Source: an uncultured Alphaproteobacteria bacterium
GTDB lineage: Bacteria > Pseudomonadota > Alphaproteobacteria > RF32 > CAG-239
Assembly: GCA_944393225.1 (NCBI GenBank)
Contig: CALXZK010000008.1
Coordinates: 1-64,000, forward strand
Direction: 5' to 3'
DNA: 64,000 nt
The notes below the pieces were generated by a model, which searched no databases, was not told where the DNA came from, and saw only the letters and a program-made list of their open reading frames with translations. Position 1 is the first letter of the stretch. Each line of letters starts with the position of its first letter. This document shows positions 17,334 to 26,008 of this stretch, one piece after another. The position numbers and the translations under genes are program-made.

Positions 17334-18592
17334 TGAAACTTTGTAAATTGACATATCTTATGCTGACTTTTTTGTTCTCCTTAAGCGCTTGTCAGCAACA
17401 CGAAGAAAACGCTCCAATTATCAATTTCAAAAAATCGGGTATTGAAGCTAAGATCAGCATGCCTCAAGATGCCAATATCATCAAAACTCCCAAAGGGGCT
17501 CAAGTTTTTGATTTGGAAACACCTTTGCGCTGTTCCGTAAACTGGCAAACACAACAAATGATTACCAGTATTCCTTACAACATCAAAGCTTTTAATTTAG
17601 TGCAAAACGGCAGTAATGACCTTATGCCGCGCTTTGAAGTAACCGGTTTTTCTTTTGAAACTATGCCGGCTGAAAAAGCTTTGCTCAAATTGACTAAAGA
17701 AGCCGGTATCAAACTCATTGCCAAAGATCCTCCGTATGCCAGCATCTCAGCTGAAAATTTGCGCGGAGAACTCTCTGAAGTGGTTAAAATGATTGCTGAT
17801 GCCGCTGAAATTTATTATTCATACGATGCGCATAACAAAACATTACGCATTAGCCGTAAAGCTAATTTCAGTCTTTATGTGCCAAAATCAAGACCGATTT
17901 TGTTGGCGTTGCTTGACGTTTTACGCGGCTCGGGAATCACCGATATTACTTCAGATTGGGATGATTATTCCATCACATTTGATGCTGATTTTGAGTTAAA
18001 AAACAAAATTTTAACCTTAATCGGATATTTTGAAGAAAATCCGCTGTTGATTGCTTTTGATGTCTATGTCGTTAAGGTTTATCCGACCAACCCGCAAAAA
18101 GATATTCAATGGCAAAGCTTGCTCAACACTTTTGACTATGGTACAATTAAATCGGCTAAAACAGGTGTTATCGGTCGTGTTTTAACAACATCTAACGATT
18201 TGAACATTGATGCTCTTAATATCTTTCTTTCCATGCAGGGAAAGGTGGTACCTGTGGCTCAAGGCAAATTTGTTGTGCCTAACCTATGGTATGCTCGTTT
18301 TGATGTTGGTAAATGCGGTCAAAGACAAGATATTGACGCCAACTTGTCTATCTTGGCAAAAGCATCTATTGAGCAAAACAATAAAATCTTTTCAAATATC
18401 ACTTTAGACTCTACCGAAGGTGAAGTAACTCAGTTTTCTATTCGTAGCCAAATAGGCGAAAACTTCTTAATCATCGGTATTCCGAACGAAATTTTCGGTT
18501 CTAAAGATAAAGATTCACAAACAATTGTCTTTATGGTTCCGCGCATTATTCGTACCATGAAAACAAATCAACATTTACAAAACAAAATTTAA
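17333..18592 (+). CDS. divergent secretin-like lipoprotein
   Basis: A 419-residue protein with a lipoprotein signal ending LSAC at residue 20. Residues about 105-185 have the pattern of a secretin N-domain (FSFETMPAEKALLKLTKEAG, IYYSYDAHNKTLRIS). A second N-domain-like part follows, then a region that can be aligned by eye with the C-terminal half of the PilN secretin at 50285 (amphipathic strands, FSIRSQIGENFLIIGIP, and a final TIVFMVPRII like LLVIILTPVV of PilN). The barrel region is shorter than usual, so it may form a reduced pore or cap another secretin. It is coupled to the preceding gene by TAATG. This is a second secretin-type subunit separate from the pilus operon. Confidence 0.62.
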   Translation: MKLCKLTYLMLTFLFSLSACQQHEENAPIINFKKSGIEAKISMPQDANIIKTPKGAQVFDLETPLRCSVNWQTQQMITSIPYNIKAFNLVQNGSNDLMPRFEVTGFSFETMPAEKALLKLTKEAGIKLIAKDPPYASISAENLRGELSEVVKMIADAAEIYYSYDAHNKTLRISRKANFSLYVPKSRPILLALLDVLRGSGITDITSDWDDYSITFDADFELKNKILTLIGYFEENPLLIAFDVYVVKVYPTNPQKDIQWQSLLNTFDYGTIKSAKTGVIGRVLTTSNDLNIDALNIFLSMQGKVVPVAQGKFVVPNLWYARFDVGKCGQRQDIDANLSILAKASIEQNNKIFSNITLDSTEGEVTQFSIRSQIGENFLIIGIPNEIFGSKDKDSQTIVFMVPRIIRTMKTNQHLQNKI

Positions 18593-18614
18593 TTCTGGAT
18601 AGAGGAATAATACT

Positions 18615-19325
18615 ATGAATGATACTCCAAATTTTCAAAATCCCATGAATCCGGATCCGACAAGACGCTTAAAAAAAGTTAAACGTCCGATTAAACGTAT
18701 TCCTCCTCAAGGTGGAAATATGCCTGCTGCGCCCAGACCACAGCAAGCCAATGCCCCGCGTATGGCTCCGTCTGCTCCGCAACAAGATAACACTGATGCT
18801 TTTAATCTTGATGACTATTTAGACGATACAAATTTGCCAACTATTGCTGATTCATCACAGATTGAAAACCAGCAGAATTATGCAAACAGTGATGCTCCTC
18901 ACTTCATTAATGAAGAAGAAATGATGTATGAGCAAAATCCCAATGCTTTTGCTTTCAACGGAGCTTTTGTTGCAAAAAAAATTGCTATTGCTATCGGCGT
19001 TGGAGCTTTTTTGGTCGGTGCATTGTTTACAAAATTTTTCTTTGGCGAGCAAAAGGTTGTTCGTGACGGATTGCAAGGCGTTGTTGTTAATTCAGAAGTT
19101 CCGAGAGGACGTGCTCGTTGCGGTGTTGCTGAAAAAACACAAGGTTGCGTTCTCTATATTATGAATCCGCAACGTCAAGAACTAAGCGCCAGCGATTTTT
19201 ATGATTTGGCTTCACAATTGACCGGTCGTCAACGCTTTATTATAGAAACCGGAAATATGCGCTATTCCAACAGAAAAATTAAACCCGGTGAAATTGCTCA
19301 ATTTAACATTCCACCATTACAATAG
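18615..19325 (+). CDS. single-pass membrane protein with Pro-rich cytoplasmic part
   Basis: A 236-residue protein. Residues 1-120 are basic then Pro/Gln/Ala-rich and unstructured, without a signal peptide. One membrane helix lies around residues 122-146 (KKIAIAIGVGAFLVGALF). The remaining 90 residues should be periplasmic and contain two Cys (RARCGVAEKTQGCVLY), well placed for a disulfide. The last 70 residues are likely a small folded domain. This bitopic layout is common for inner-membrane linkers of secretion and pilus machines. It follows the secretin-like gene by 22 bases after GAGGAAT and ends at a strong terminator, so it closes the operon. No family is recognised. Confidence 0.68.
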   Translation: MNDTPNFQNPMNPDPTRRLKKVKRPIKRIPPQGGNMPAAPRPQQANAPRMAPSAPQQDNTDAFNLDDYLDDTNLPTIADSSQIENQQNYANSDAPHFINEEEMMYEQNPNAFAFNGAFVAKKIAIAIGVGAFLVGALFTKFFFGEQKVVRDGLQGVVVNSEVPRGRARCGVAEKTQGCVLYIMNPQRQELSASDFYDLASQLTGRQRFIIETGNMRYSNRKIKPGEIAQFNIPPLQ

Positions 19326-19330
19326 ATAAA

Positions 19331-19360
19331 AAAAAATCCCGATAAAATCGGGATTTTTTT
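19331..19360. terminator. bidirectional terminator between convergent operons
   Basis: Stem ATCCCGAT / ATCGGGAT with an AAA loop, flanked by an A run on one side and eight T residues on the other. It lies exactly between the convergent ends of the 18615 gene (+) and the VirB11 gene (-), so it can stop transcription from both sides. Confidence 0.93.
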
Positions 19361-19362
19361 TG

Positions 19363-20331
19363 CTATGTAACTTCTGTAACCGCACGTAAGTTGCCATCAC
19401 GATTGATTTGAACGACACGCAGCTTTTTCTTCATTTCTTGTATGGTCTTATTACGATCAATGGTCGGAGATGCGTGCATAATACGATCTACAAAGGCATT
19501 ATATGCCGCTTCGGAACTTTCAGCGTGAATTGTTGCCAAACAGTTATCGTGACCAGATCCCATCAACTCCCATATTGCTGCTGCGTTACTGGTTGAAATC
19601 TCACCGCCGATAATAGCATCAGGAGTAAAACGTACGACCAAGTCGATAACTTTGGCATATGTTAAATCGTTGGTTTGTTCCGTACGGGACAAGGTGATGT
19701 GTACTCTGTTGGGATGAGGAACAATTAATTCTCGCGTATCTTCAATGGTTAAAATACGTTTATGAATGTCCAAAATCTTCAACAAGTTGTTCAAAAATGT
19801 TGTCTTACCGGTTGCTGTTGCACCTGAAACCAAAATATGGTCACCACGCTTGATACTCAACAACAATTTTTCATAAGGATCTTCCGGATCTTTAATTTGC
19901 TTCAACACATTAATTTGATGCAGTTTTGCACCTTGTGACAAACCATAATCGCCTAAACCGAAAGCCACATCATCACTATGAATACGGATTGTTAAAGCAA
20001 CACCGCCGGTTAGGTCATCTTGGTCGTACATGACGTTTTTGCCGGCAATTGCTGAAAAACGGTGCTCTCCGGGAATGGTGGCATAAACTACCGGGCTTCC
20101 GGCGACCGGATCAAACGGCAATTCATAAGTGTTGGCGATGATGTACAACAAATCAATCAAATAGTCTTTGGTTAATTTTTCATCTTTATACATCACCCAC
20201 GGATAGGCTCTTTTGCCACGCAGACGCAACCATATTTGTCCCGAACGGTTGATGGCAACCTCTTCAATATTGTCCTGATTGTACCAATAAGACAATGGAC
20301 GAAGAACTGATTCTAATACGGCAAATGTCAT
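19363..20331 (-). CDS. virB11: VirB11-type T4SS traffic ATPase
   Basis: A 322-residue hexameric-type ATPase that would power the secretion channel from the cytoplasmic face. It shows Walker A GATATGKTT at residues 170-178, an Asp box LTIEDTREL (194-202), HPNRVHI typical of VirB11, and a His box GHDNCLATIHAE (260-271). The N-terminal 120 residues are the usual VirB11 N-domain. The start is the ATG at 20331, with AAAGGAG eight bases upstream; a longer reading would add a low-complexity basic extension that overlaps the VirB10 gene in another frame. It is the last gene of the long T4SS operon, ending at the shared terminator. Confidence 0.93.
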   Translation of the reverse strand: MTFAVLESVLRPLSYWYNQDNIEEVAINRSGQIWLRLRGKRAYPWVMYKDEKLTKDYLIDLLYIIANTYELPFDPVAGSPVVYATIPGEHRFSAIAGKNVMYDQDDLTGGVALTIRIHSDDVAFGLGDYGLSQGAKLHQINVLKQIKDPEDPYEKLLLSIKRGDHILVSGATATGKTTFLNNLLKILDIHKRILTIEDTRELIVPHPNRVHITLSRTEQTNDLTYAKVIDLVVRFTPDAIIGGEISTSNAAAIWELMGSGHDNCLATIHAESSEAAYNAFVDRIMHASPTIDRNKTIQEMKKKLRVVQINRDGNLRAVTEVT

Positions 20332-20344
20332 AGATTTTACTCCT

Positions 20345-23300
20345 TTAGAATAGCTGCGGAACCGAGGGGTTTGAGTTGCTCTTATTATTGTTAGATGAAG
20401 TACCGCTGCCAGCCCCTGCCGTATTCTTTGAAGTATTCGACGTTGATGGGGTTGACGTTGATGACGATGATGATGGCGGCGGTGGCGGAACAACAACTTG
20501 TTGTTTGCCTCCGTGCTTTTTATATCTATCGCCGGCAATCAACGGTACGGACTGTGAACCTTCGGTGTTTTCTTGATAGCTTACTTGACCATTATCTGAA
20601 GTACCACCACTTACGTTAGTTGTACCGGTATTGTTAACAGGTCTGCCTCTATCTTGAAGTCTAGCTTCATCATTAATCAAGACGTCTGCATCACCTTTAT
20701 ATTGTTCATCTGTATCATTTTCAACGGTTCTTAACCACAAATCAACTTTCGGGAACACGATAATACGAGTTCCGGCAGGAACATAGGACATAGCCTGAAT
20801 GCTTGACTTATCTTGCAGGATTTGTTCAAACATTTGGTTCATTTGATCCAAAAAGTTTTGACGTGCATCGTTAGCAGCTTCTTGTTTTGAACTTTCGGTT
20901 TCACCGTTTCCATCATCATCAGTTGCCATCATATAAGCCATTGTGCTGGTTAAAACAGTTGTCATTACCGGCATGGTATAGCGCTTGAACAATTGTTTAT
21001 CCATATAACCTAAAGCACCACCACGACCTTGAGCATCACCGGTCAAACCATCAAACTTGAACATGGAACCATCAGGACGAATCAATCTTTGCCATGTGAT
21101 TTGAACTTTGGCAGATTCAGAAGAAGCTTCCGATGTCGGAGATAAACCGCCTAACTCACCAATGAAACGGCTACCTGCCGGAATCAAAACATTTCGTCCT
21201 TCTTCGGCATAGACGTTTCTTTCTACAAAAGCCGTTACCGGTGTTGGGTTGTTAGAGTCAATTGAACGAGCCAAAACAGCCGGAATCGGTTTATCAGCCA
21301 ATATCATTTGGCTCATATCAACACGCCATGAAGAAATGGCTTTTTCAATGCCTTGTTCACTCCAGTCTTTTTGCATACCGTCAAAGGCTTCTTTACGAAC
21401 ATTGGTGCTGATTTTGCCAACTTGCATATTTTGACGTCTTTGTCCTTGAGCAACCGCCAAAGCCGCACTTCTTTGCGGATTGTATCTCTCGCCAGGACCA
21501 TAACCGCCTCCGGGACCCAAGTTATCTCCGGGACCAACGCCGACACCATAGGCAGAACCTTGACCAAAGCTTCCTGCCGGCACAAAAATTTCACCTTCTT
21601 TAGGCTTTTGAATCTCTTCAATTCCGATTAAGGTACCATCTTTATCAACAATCAAACCATCGGGCATTTTTTGACCAACGACACGACCTTTTTTATCTAT
21701 CACCGTACCGTCTTCCATAATTTCACCCAAATAGCCGCCATCCGGTGTTAAAGCAATATTCAATGATTTACGATAACGACCATCTAAATTTTGTGATTTG
21801 CCGCCATCGCCTAAAGTACCGATAATCGGGGTTGTATCATCTTTTTTCTTTGAAACCGGGGTTTTTACTTTTTCATACCAGCGACTGCCCATTCCGCCAA
21901 TAATGTTATTGTTAGCATCCAAAGCATTACCGTTTTCATCAACTCTACCGATAACTTTTCCGTTTAGATCTTTAATTGTGCCATCGGCTTGTAAGTTTCC
22001 GACCAAATTGCCTTTTTCATCAAAGATTCGACCATCGGCAAAAACTTTGCCCAATATATTACCCATGCTATCGACTATACGACCAGCGGCATCTTTCAAG
22101 CCAACGATTTTGCCTTTAAAGTCAACAACTTTATTATCCGGTTGGACGTGAGCAATAATCTTTCCGGTATTATCACGAACAGCATTGCTATCATCTAAAA
22201 TTCCAACAATATTTCCGTTTTTATCAACAATGTTATTGTTGGCATCTTTCTCACCGATGACTTGACCTTTTTCATTAATCACCGTGCCGTTTTCTTGCAA
22301 ACGACCAACAATTTGTCCATCTTCGTTAACCACATTATTACTATCGGCAACATAACCAACAACTTCATTTTTGCTGTTTTTCATAAATCCCGAAGCATCT
22401 ATTTTACCGATTTCAACACCATTACTATCTAAAACGCGTCCATCTTCGGTTTTGCGTCCGATAATATTGCCGTTTTTATCTAAAACGTTATCCGGATTGA
22501 TAACACGACCAATAACATCGCCGGCGGCATTTTTAATAAAACCTTTTTTATCAACGGATTGTCCGGAAATTTTATTTCCGTCTTTATCAACCAAATTGCC
22601 TTTTTCATCAAAGATTCGACCATCGGCAAAAACTTTGCCCAATATATTACCCATGCTATCGACTATACGACCAGCGGCATCTTTCAAGCCAACGATTTTG
22701 CCTTTAAAGTCAACAACTTTATTATCCGGTTGGACGTGAGCAATAATCTTTCCGGTATTATCACGAACAGCATTGCTATCATCTAAAATTCCAACAATAT
22801 TTCCGTTTTTATCAACAATGTTATTGTTGGCATCTTTCTCACCGATGACTTGACCTTTTTCATTAATCACCGTGCCGTTTTCTTGCAAACGACCAACAAT
22901 TTGTCCATCTTCGTTAACCACATTATTACTATCGGCAACATAACCAACAACTTCATTTTTGCTGTTTTTCATAAATCCCGAAGCATCTATTTTACCGATT
23001 TCAACACCATTACTATCTAAAACGCGTCCATCTTCGGTTTTGCGTCCGATAATATTGCCGTTTTTATCTAAAACGTTATCCGGATTGATAACACGACCAA
23101 TAACATCGCCGGCGGCATTTTTAATAAAACCTTTTTTATCAACGGATTGTCCGGAAATTTTATTTCCGTCTTTATCAACCCAATTGCCTTTTTCATCAAC
23201 ATAGCCAATGATATTGCCATCTGCACCGATAGCTATGTTTTTGCTCTTTGTTTCTACGATATTAATTCGGCTATAATATTGCAAAGGACGGGCTTGAGCT

Positions 23301-26005
23301 ATTTTTTCACCTCTGCTGTTGACAATACTACCAGAAGCGCCGAGTTTGCCAATGACCTGATTGCTATTATCAATAACATCGCCATTCAACTGCAACTCGC
23401 CGATAACTTCTTGTTTGTCGTTGCGAATATAAAAATCGCGGTTACCTCTGGCAATAACTTGATCGTCAGAGCTCAACACAAAACCACGTTTCAAGTTACC
23501 GATGGTGCGGTTGTTTAAGCTTTTTACAATACCATCTTTACCGATGATACCGATTACATTGAAATTGTTATCATAGGCATAAAAATCATACAAAGCAAAG
23601 CCAAGATAATTTGTTTCACGCATAACGCTACCATCAAACATGACATTGCCGATTATGTTATTTTTGTTATCATAAACCTTGCCATCTTCGGCAACACGAC
23701 CTAAATAGCGTCCGTTATCTTCAAAGGCGACCGTATATTTGAAAACATTTCCGAGAGACTTTCCGCTTCTCTCCTGAACATTACCATTGGGCTGTACGTT
23801 GCCGAGAGTTTTACTGTCTGTTCCAATAACAGAACCATCAACAGATGTTCTGCCGATAATTTCATTGTCCAAGCTCATTACCGTACCGGCAGAGATAACT
23901 CCGGCGAATATTTTACCGTCATTATTTTTTACGGTTCCGCGACCATCTGCGCAACCTAAAACTTTTCCGGCATTGTCCATGGCTTGACCGACACCGTTTA
24001 AGCTACCGATTACTTTTCCATTTTCATCAGCAACCATACCGAAAGCGACCGTATGACCAATAACGGCACCTGTTTCGTTAACAACTTGTCCGTTATTTAA
24101 TACGTTTCCTAAATAGATATCCTTAAAATTACGAACATCTCCGCGCGGAGTAACAAAGCCGATTAAACTACATTCTTTATCGACGACGCTCGCGGTCGGC
24201 ATAACATAACCGTTCAAAATATTATTGTTATCAAGAACATAATTATTGGCTGCAACGCGTCCGATTTTGTTATATCCGAAGTCAAAAACACTTCCGGTTT
24301 CATTTGCATAACCTAAAAGAGATCCATCGAATCCAAATGCCAAGAAAGATGAAACGGCTCTGCCGGTTTGCGGCATGATGTCGGAAGACGTTTCTTTATC
24401 TGACTTGATGACGAAACCTTCTGGAACAATTTTGCCCTGAATTTTTTTGTTTTTATCAATTACCAAGTTGGTTTGGCTCAGTGCGCCTAGCAGACTTGCT
24501 TTGCCATCTACGGCAAAATTAGCATTGGAAATTTTTCCTAAAAACTCATTTTGTTCATTCAGTAAAATACCAGATTGCATTATTTTGCCATCAACATCTT
24601 TTCCGGCTGAAACAGGTTTACCATTTATACTGAGTTCGGCTACCAAAGCACCGATTTTATTATAAATGGCTTGAGGCTTCAAATTCATTCCGGCAAACAA
24701 GCCATCTGAAGACAAAGCTTGTCCAAAAGGAGTAACCTTTATTTGGCTATCTTGAGCTCCTACTTTACCGGCAACACCGCTCATGCCAATAAATCTATTG
24801 TTATTATCATACACCAAAGACGGTTCCATAACCGCACCGATAACTCGACCTTGCATATTATAGGCATGACTTTTTTGCATTTTGCCGATATTGCTGCCGC
24901 CTAAAGAAATAACTTGTCCGTTACTTAAAGCATGACCAACAATACTTGACTTATAATCAAAAATCGGACCGGTTTTGACTAAGTTACCAATTTGAGTACC
25001 ATCTTGATTTATGACGCTGCGGCGCGCAGAAATGCTTCCGGTTTCTTCTTTTGACATGGCAATTTTGCCTTCCGGAATGATGCGTCCGATATATTTTCCT
25101 TGAAAATCAGTTGCGGTTGCAGACAAACCCACCGAGGTACCAATAACTTCTTTTTTATCATTAATTATGGCACCATCAGCTCTTTGCCATGCAACGGTTT
25201 TTCCCTCATTTAAAACTTCGCCGTTATAACCGATATAGCCCAAATAGCGTCCGTAGTTATCAAAGGCATAGCCTGATTTTACCATACCGCCGATAATTTC
25301 GTTTTTGTCATTATAAACATAGCCATTTGCTTTGATTTTACCGATGATATTTCCATCAAAATCGGAGACATCACCACCCGGAGCGATGCTGCCTAGAAAG
25401 TCGCCATTCATGGAAACAACCATTTTGCTTGAAATGAGCAAACCATCTAAAACAAAATCATCTCCCACACGGCGATAAGCATAGCCATCGGGAGTGATAT
25501 AGCCGATTTTTTGTCCTTTCAAATCAGAATATTGTCCATCACCGGTCAAACGTCCTACTGTTTTTCCTTCATCACTATAAACCAAGCCGGGGAACAAAAC
25601 CGCGCCCAAAATTTCATAATAGTCATTAACGACCAAGCCGCTCGGTAAAGCTTTTCCCAAAACTTTTCCTGACGGAGAACGAACCGTGCCATCCGTGCTT
25701 ACTTTACCTAAAAAGCTGGTATCATTGGCAATTGCAATTCCTTGTGGGACAACTCCACCTATTAATTTGCCATCAAAATTGATAATCATACTATCAGCAT
25801 TGATATTTCCGATTAAGCGATTATCAAAGCCCACAACATTACCATCAGGAATGACTTTACCCAAGACCTCACCGTTAAAGTCTATTGCCGTAATTTCTTG
25901 AGCATAAACATCCAGAGCTCCCATACATAAACCGCAAAAAGCAAAAGTCGAAACTTTTGCTGCTTGCTTAACTTGCTTTATCCATTTTTTAAGCTCAAAC
26001 TTCAA
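20345..26005 (-). CDS. virB10: giant VirB10-type core protein with repeat array (VirB10-C)
   Basis: An 1886-residue protein. It starts at TTG 26005 with GGAGG nine bases upstream and opens with a signal peptide (ending VYAQE). Residues 40-1470 are an array of about 17-residue units of the form NGxxIGxVxxDGxVxD, probably a long beta-solenoid-like rod. The C-terminal part (about 1560-1780) is a TrbI/VirB10 domain: GRNVLIPAGSRFIGEL, IRPDGSMFKFDG, a hydrophobic antenna segment (KRYTMPVMTTVLTSTMAYMM) and VPAGTRIIVFPKVDLWL. A Pro/Ser tail ends the protein. VirB10 normally spans both membranes, but here the N-terminal anchor is encoded by the gene just upstream. It contains an exact 588-bp internal duplication. 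Confidence 0.85.
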   Translation of the reverse strand: MKFELKKWIKQVKQAAKVSTFAFCGLCMGALDVYAQEITAIDFNGEVLGKVIPDGNVVGFDNRLIGNINADSMIINFDGKLIGGVVPQGIAIANDTSFLGKVSTDGTVRSPSGKVLGKALPSGLVVNDYYEILGAVLFPGLVYSDEGKTVGRLTGDGQYSDLKGQKIGYITPDGYAYRRVGDDFVLDGLLISSKMVVSMNGDFLGSIAPGGDVSDFDGNIIGKIKANGYVYNDKNEIIGGMVKSGYAFDNYGRYLGYIGYNGEVLNEGKTVAWQRADGAIINDKKEVIGTSVGLSATATDFQGKYIGRIIPEGKIAMSKEETGSISARRSVINQDGTQIGNLVKTGPIFDYKSSIVGHALSNGQVISLGGSNIGKMQKSHAYNMQGRVIGAVMEPSLVYDNNNRFIGMSGVAGKVGAQDSQIKVTPFGQALSSDGLFAGMNLKPQAIYNKIGALVAELSINGKPVSAGKDVDGKIMQSGILLNEQNEFLGKISNANFAVDGKASLLGALSQTNLVIDKNKKIQGKIVPEGFVIKSDKETSSDIMPQTGRAVSSFLAFGFDGSLLGYANETGSVFDFGYNKIGRVAANNYVLDNNNILNGYVMPTASVVDKECSLIGFVTPRGDVRNFKDIYLGNVLNNGQVVNETGAVIGHTVAFGMVADENGKVIGSLNGVGQAMDNAGKVLGCADGRGTVKNNDGKIFAGVISAGTVMSLDNEIIGRTSVDGSVIGTDSKTLGNVQPNGNVQERSGKSLGNVFKYTVAFEDNGRYLGRVAEDGKVYDNKNNIIGNVMFDGSVMRETNYLGFALYDFYAYDNNFNVIGIIGKDGIVKSLNNRTIGNLKRGFVLSSDDQVIARGNRDFYIRNDKQEVIGELQLNGDVIDNSNQVIGKLGASGSIVNSRGEKIAQARPLQYYSRINIVETKSKNIAIGADGNIIGYVDEKGNWVDKDGNKISGQSVDKKGFIKNAAGDVIGRVINPDNVLDKNGNIIGRKTEDGRVLDSNGVEIGKIDASGFMKNSKNEVVGYVADSNNVVNEDGQIVGRLQENGTVINEKGQVIGEKDANNNIVDKNGNIVGILDDSNAVRDNTGKIIAHVQPDNKVVDFKGKIVGLKDAAGRIVDSMGNILGKVFADGRIFDEKGNLVDKDGNKISGQSVDKKGFIKNAAGDVIGRVINPDNVLDKNGNIIGRKTEDGRVLDSNGVEIGKIDASGFMKNSKNEVVGYVADSNNVVNEDGQIVGRLQENGTVINEKGQVIGEKDANNNIVDKNGNIVGILDDSNAVRDNTGKIIAHVQPDNKVVDFKGKIVGLKDAAGRIVDSMGNILGKVFADGRIFDEKGNLVGNLQADGTIKDLNGKVIGRVDENGNALDANNNIIGGMGSRWYEKVKTPVSKKKDDTTPIIGTLGDGGKSQNLDGRYRKSLNIALTPDGGYLGEIMEDGTVIDKKGRVVGQKMPDGLIVDKDGTLIGIEEIQKPKEGEIFVPAGSFGQGSAYGVGVGPGDNLGPGGGYGPGERYNPQRSAALAVAQGQRRQNMQVGKISTNVRKEAFDGMQKDWSEQGIEKAISSWRVDMSQMILADKPIPAVLARSIDSNNPTPVTAFVERNVYAEEGRNVLIPAGSRFIGELGGLSPTSEASSESAKVQITWQRLIRPDGSMFKFDGLTGDAQGRGGALGYMDKQLFKRYTMPVMTTVLTSTMAYMMATDDDGNGETESSKQEAANDARQNFLDQMNQMFEQILQDKSSIQAMSYVPAGTRIIVFPKVDLWLRTVENDTDEQYKGDADVLINDEARLQDRGRPVNNTGTTNVSGGTSDNGQVSYQENTEGSQSVPLIAGDRYKKHGGKQQVVVPPPPPSSSSSTSTPSTSNTSKNTAGAGSGTSSNNNKSNSNPSVPQLF
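22003..23178 (-). repeat. exact 588-bp tandem duplication inside the VirB10 repeat array
   Basis: Bases 22003-22590 and 22591-23178 appear identical. Each encodes 196 residues, about twelve of the 17-residue units, and the reading frame is kept. The next copy breaks off after some 20 bases with one mismatch. Identity at synonymous sites points to a very recent event, or to an assembly artefact of a repetitive gene. Confidence 0.88.
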
Positions 26006-26008
26006 TGT

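Noticed and set aside
17333-18592. Calling the secretin-like lipoprotein a DotC/DotD-type protein
   Set aside because: Its N-domain and C-terminal strands parallel the PilN secretin in this window better, and DotC/DotD landmarks are not seen.
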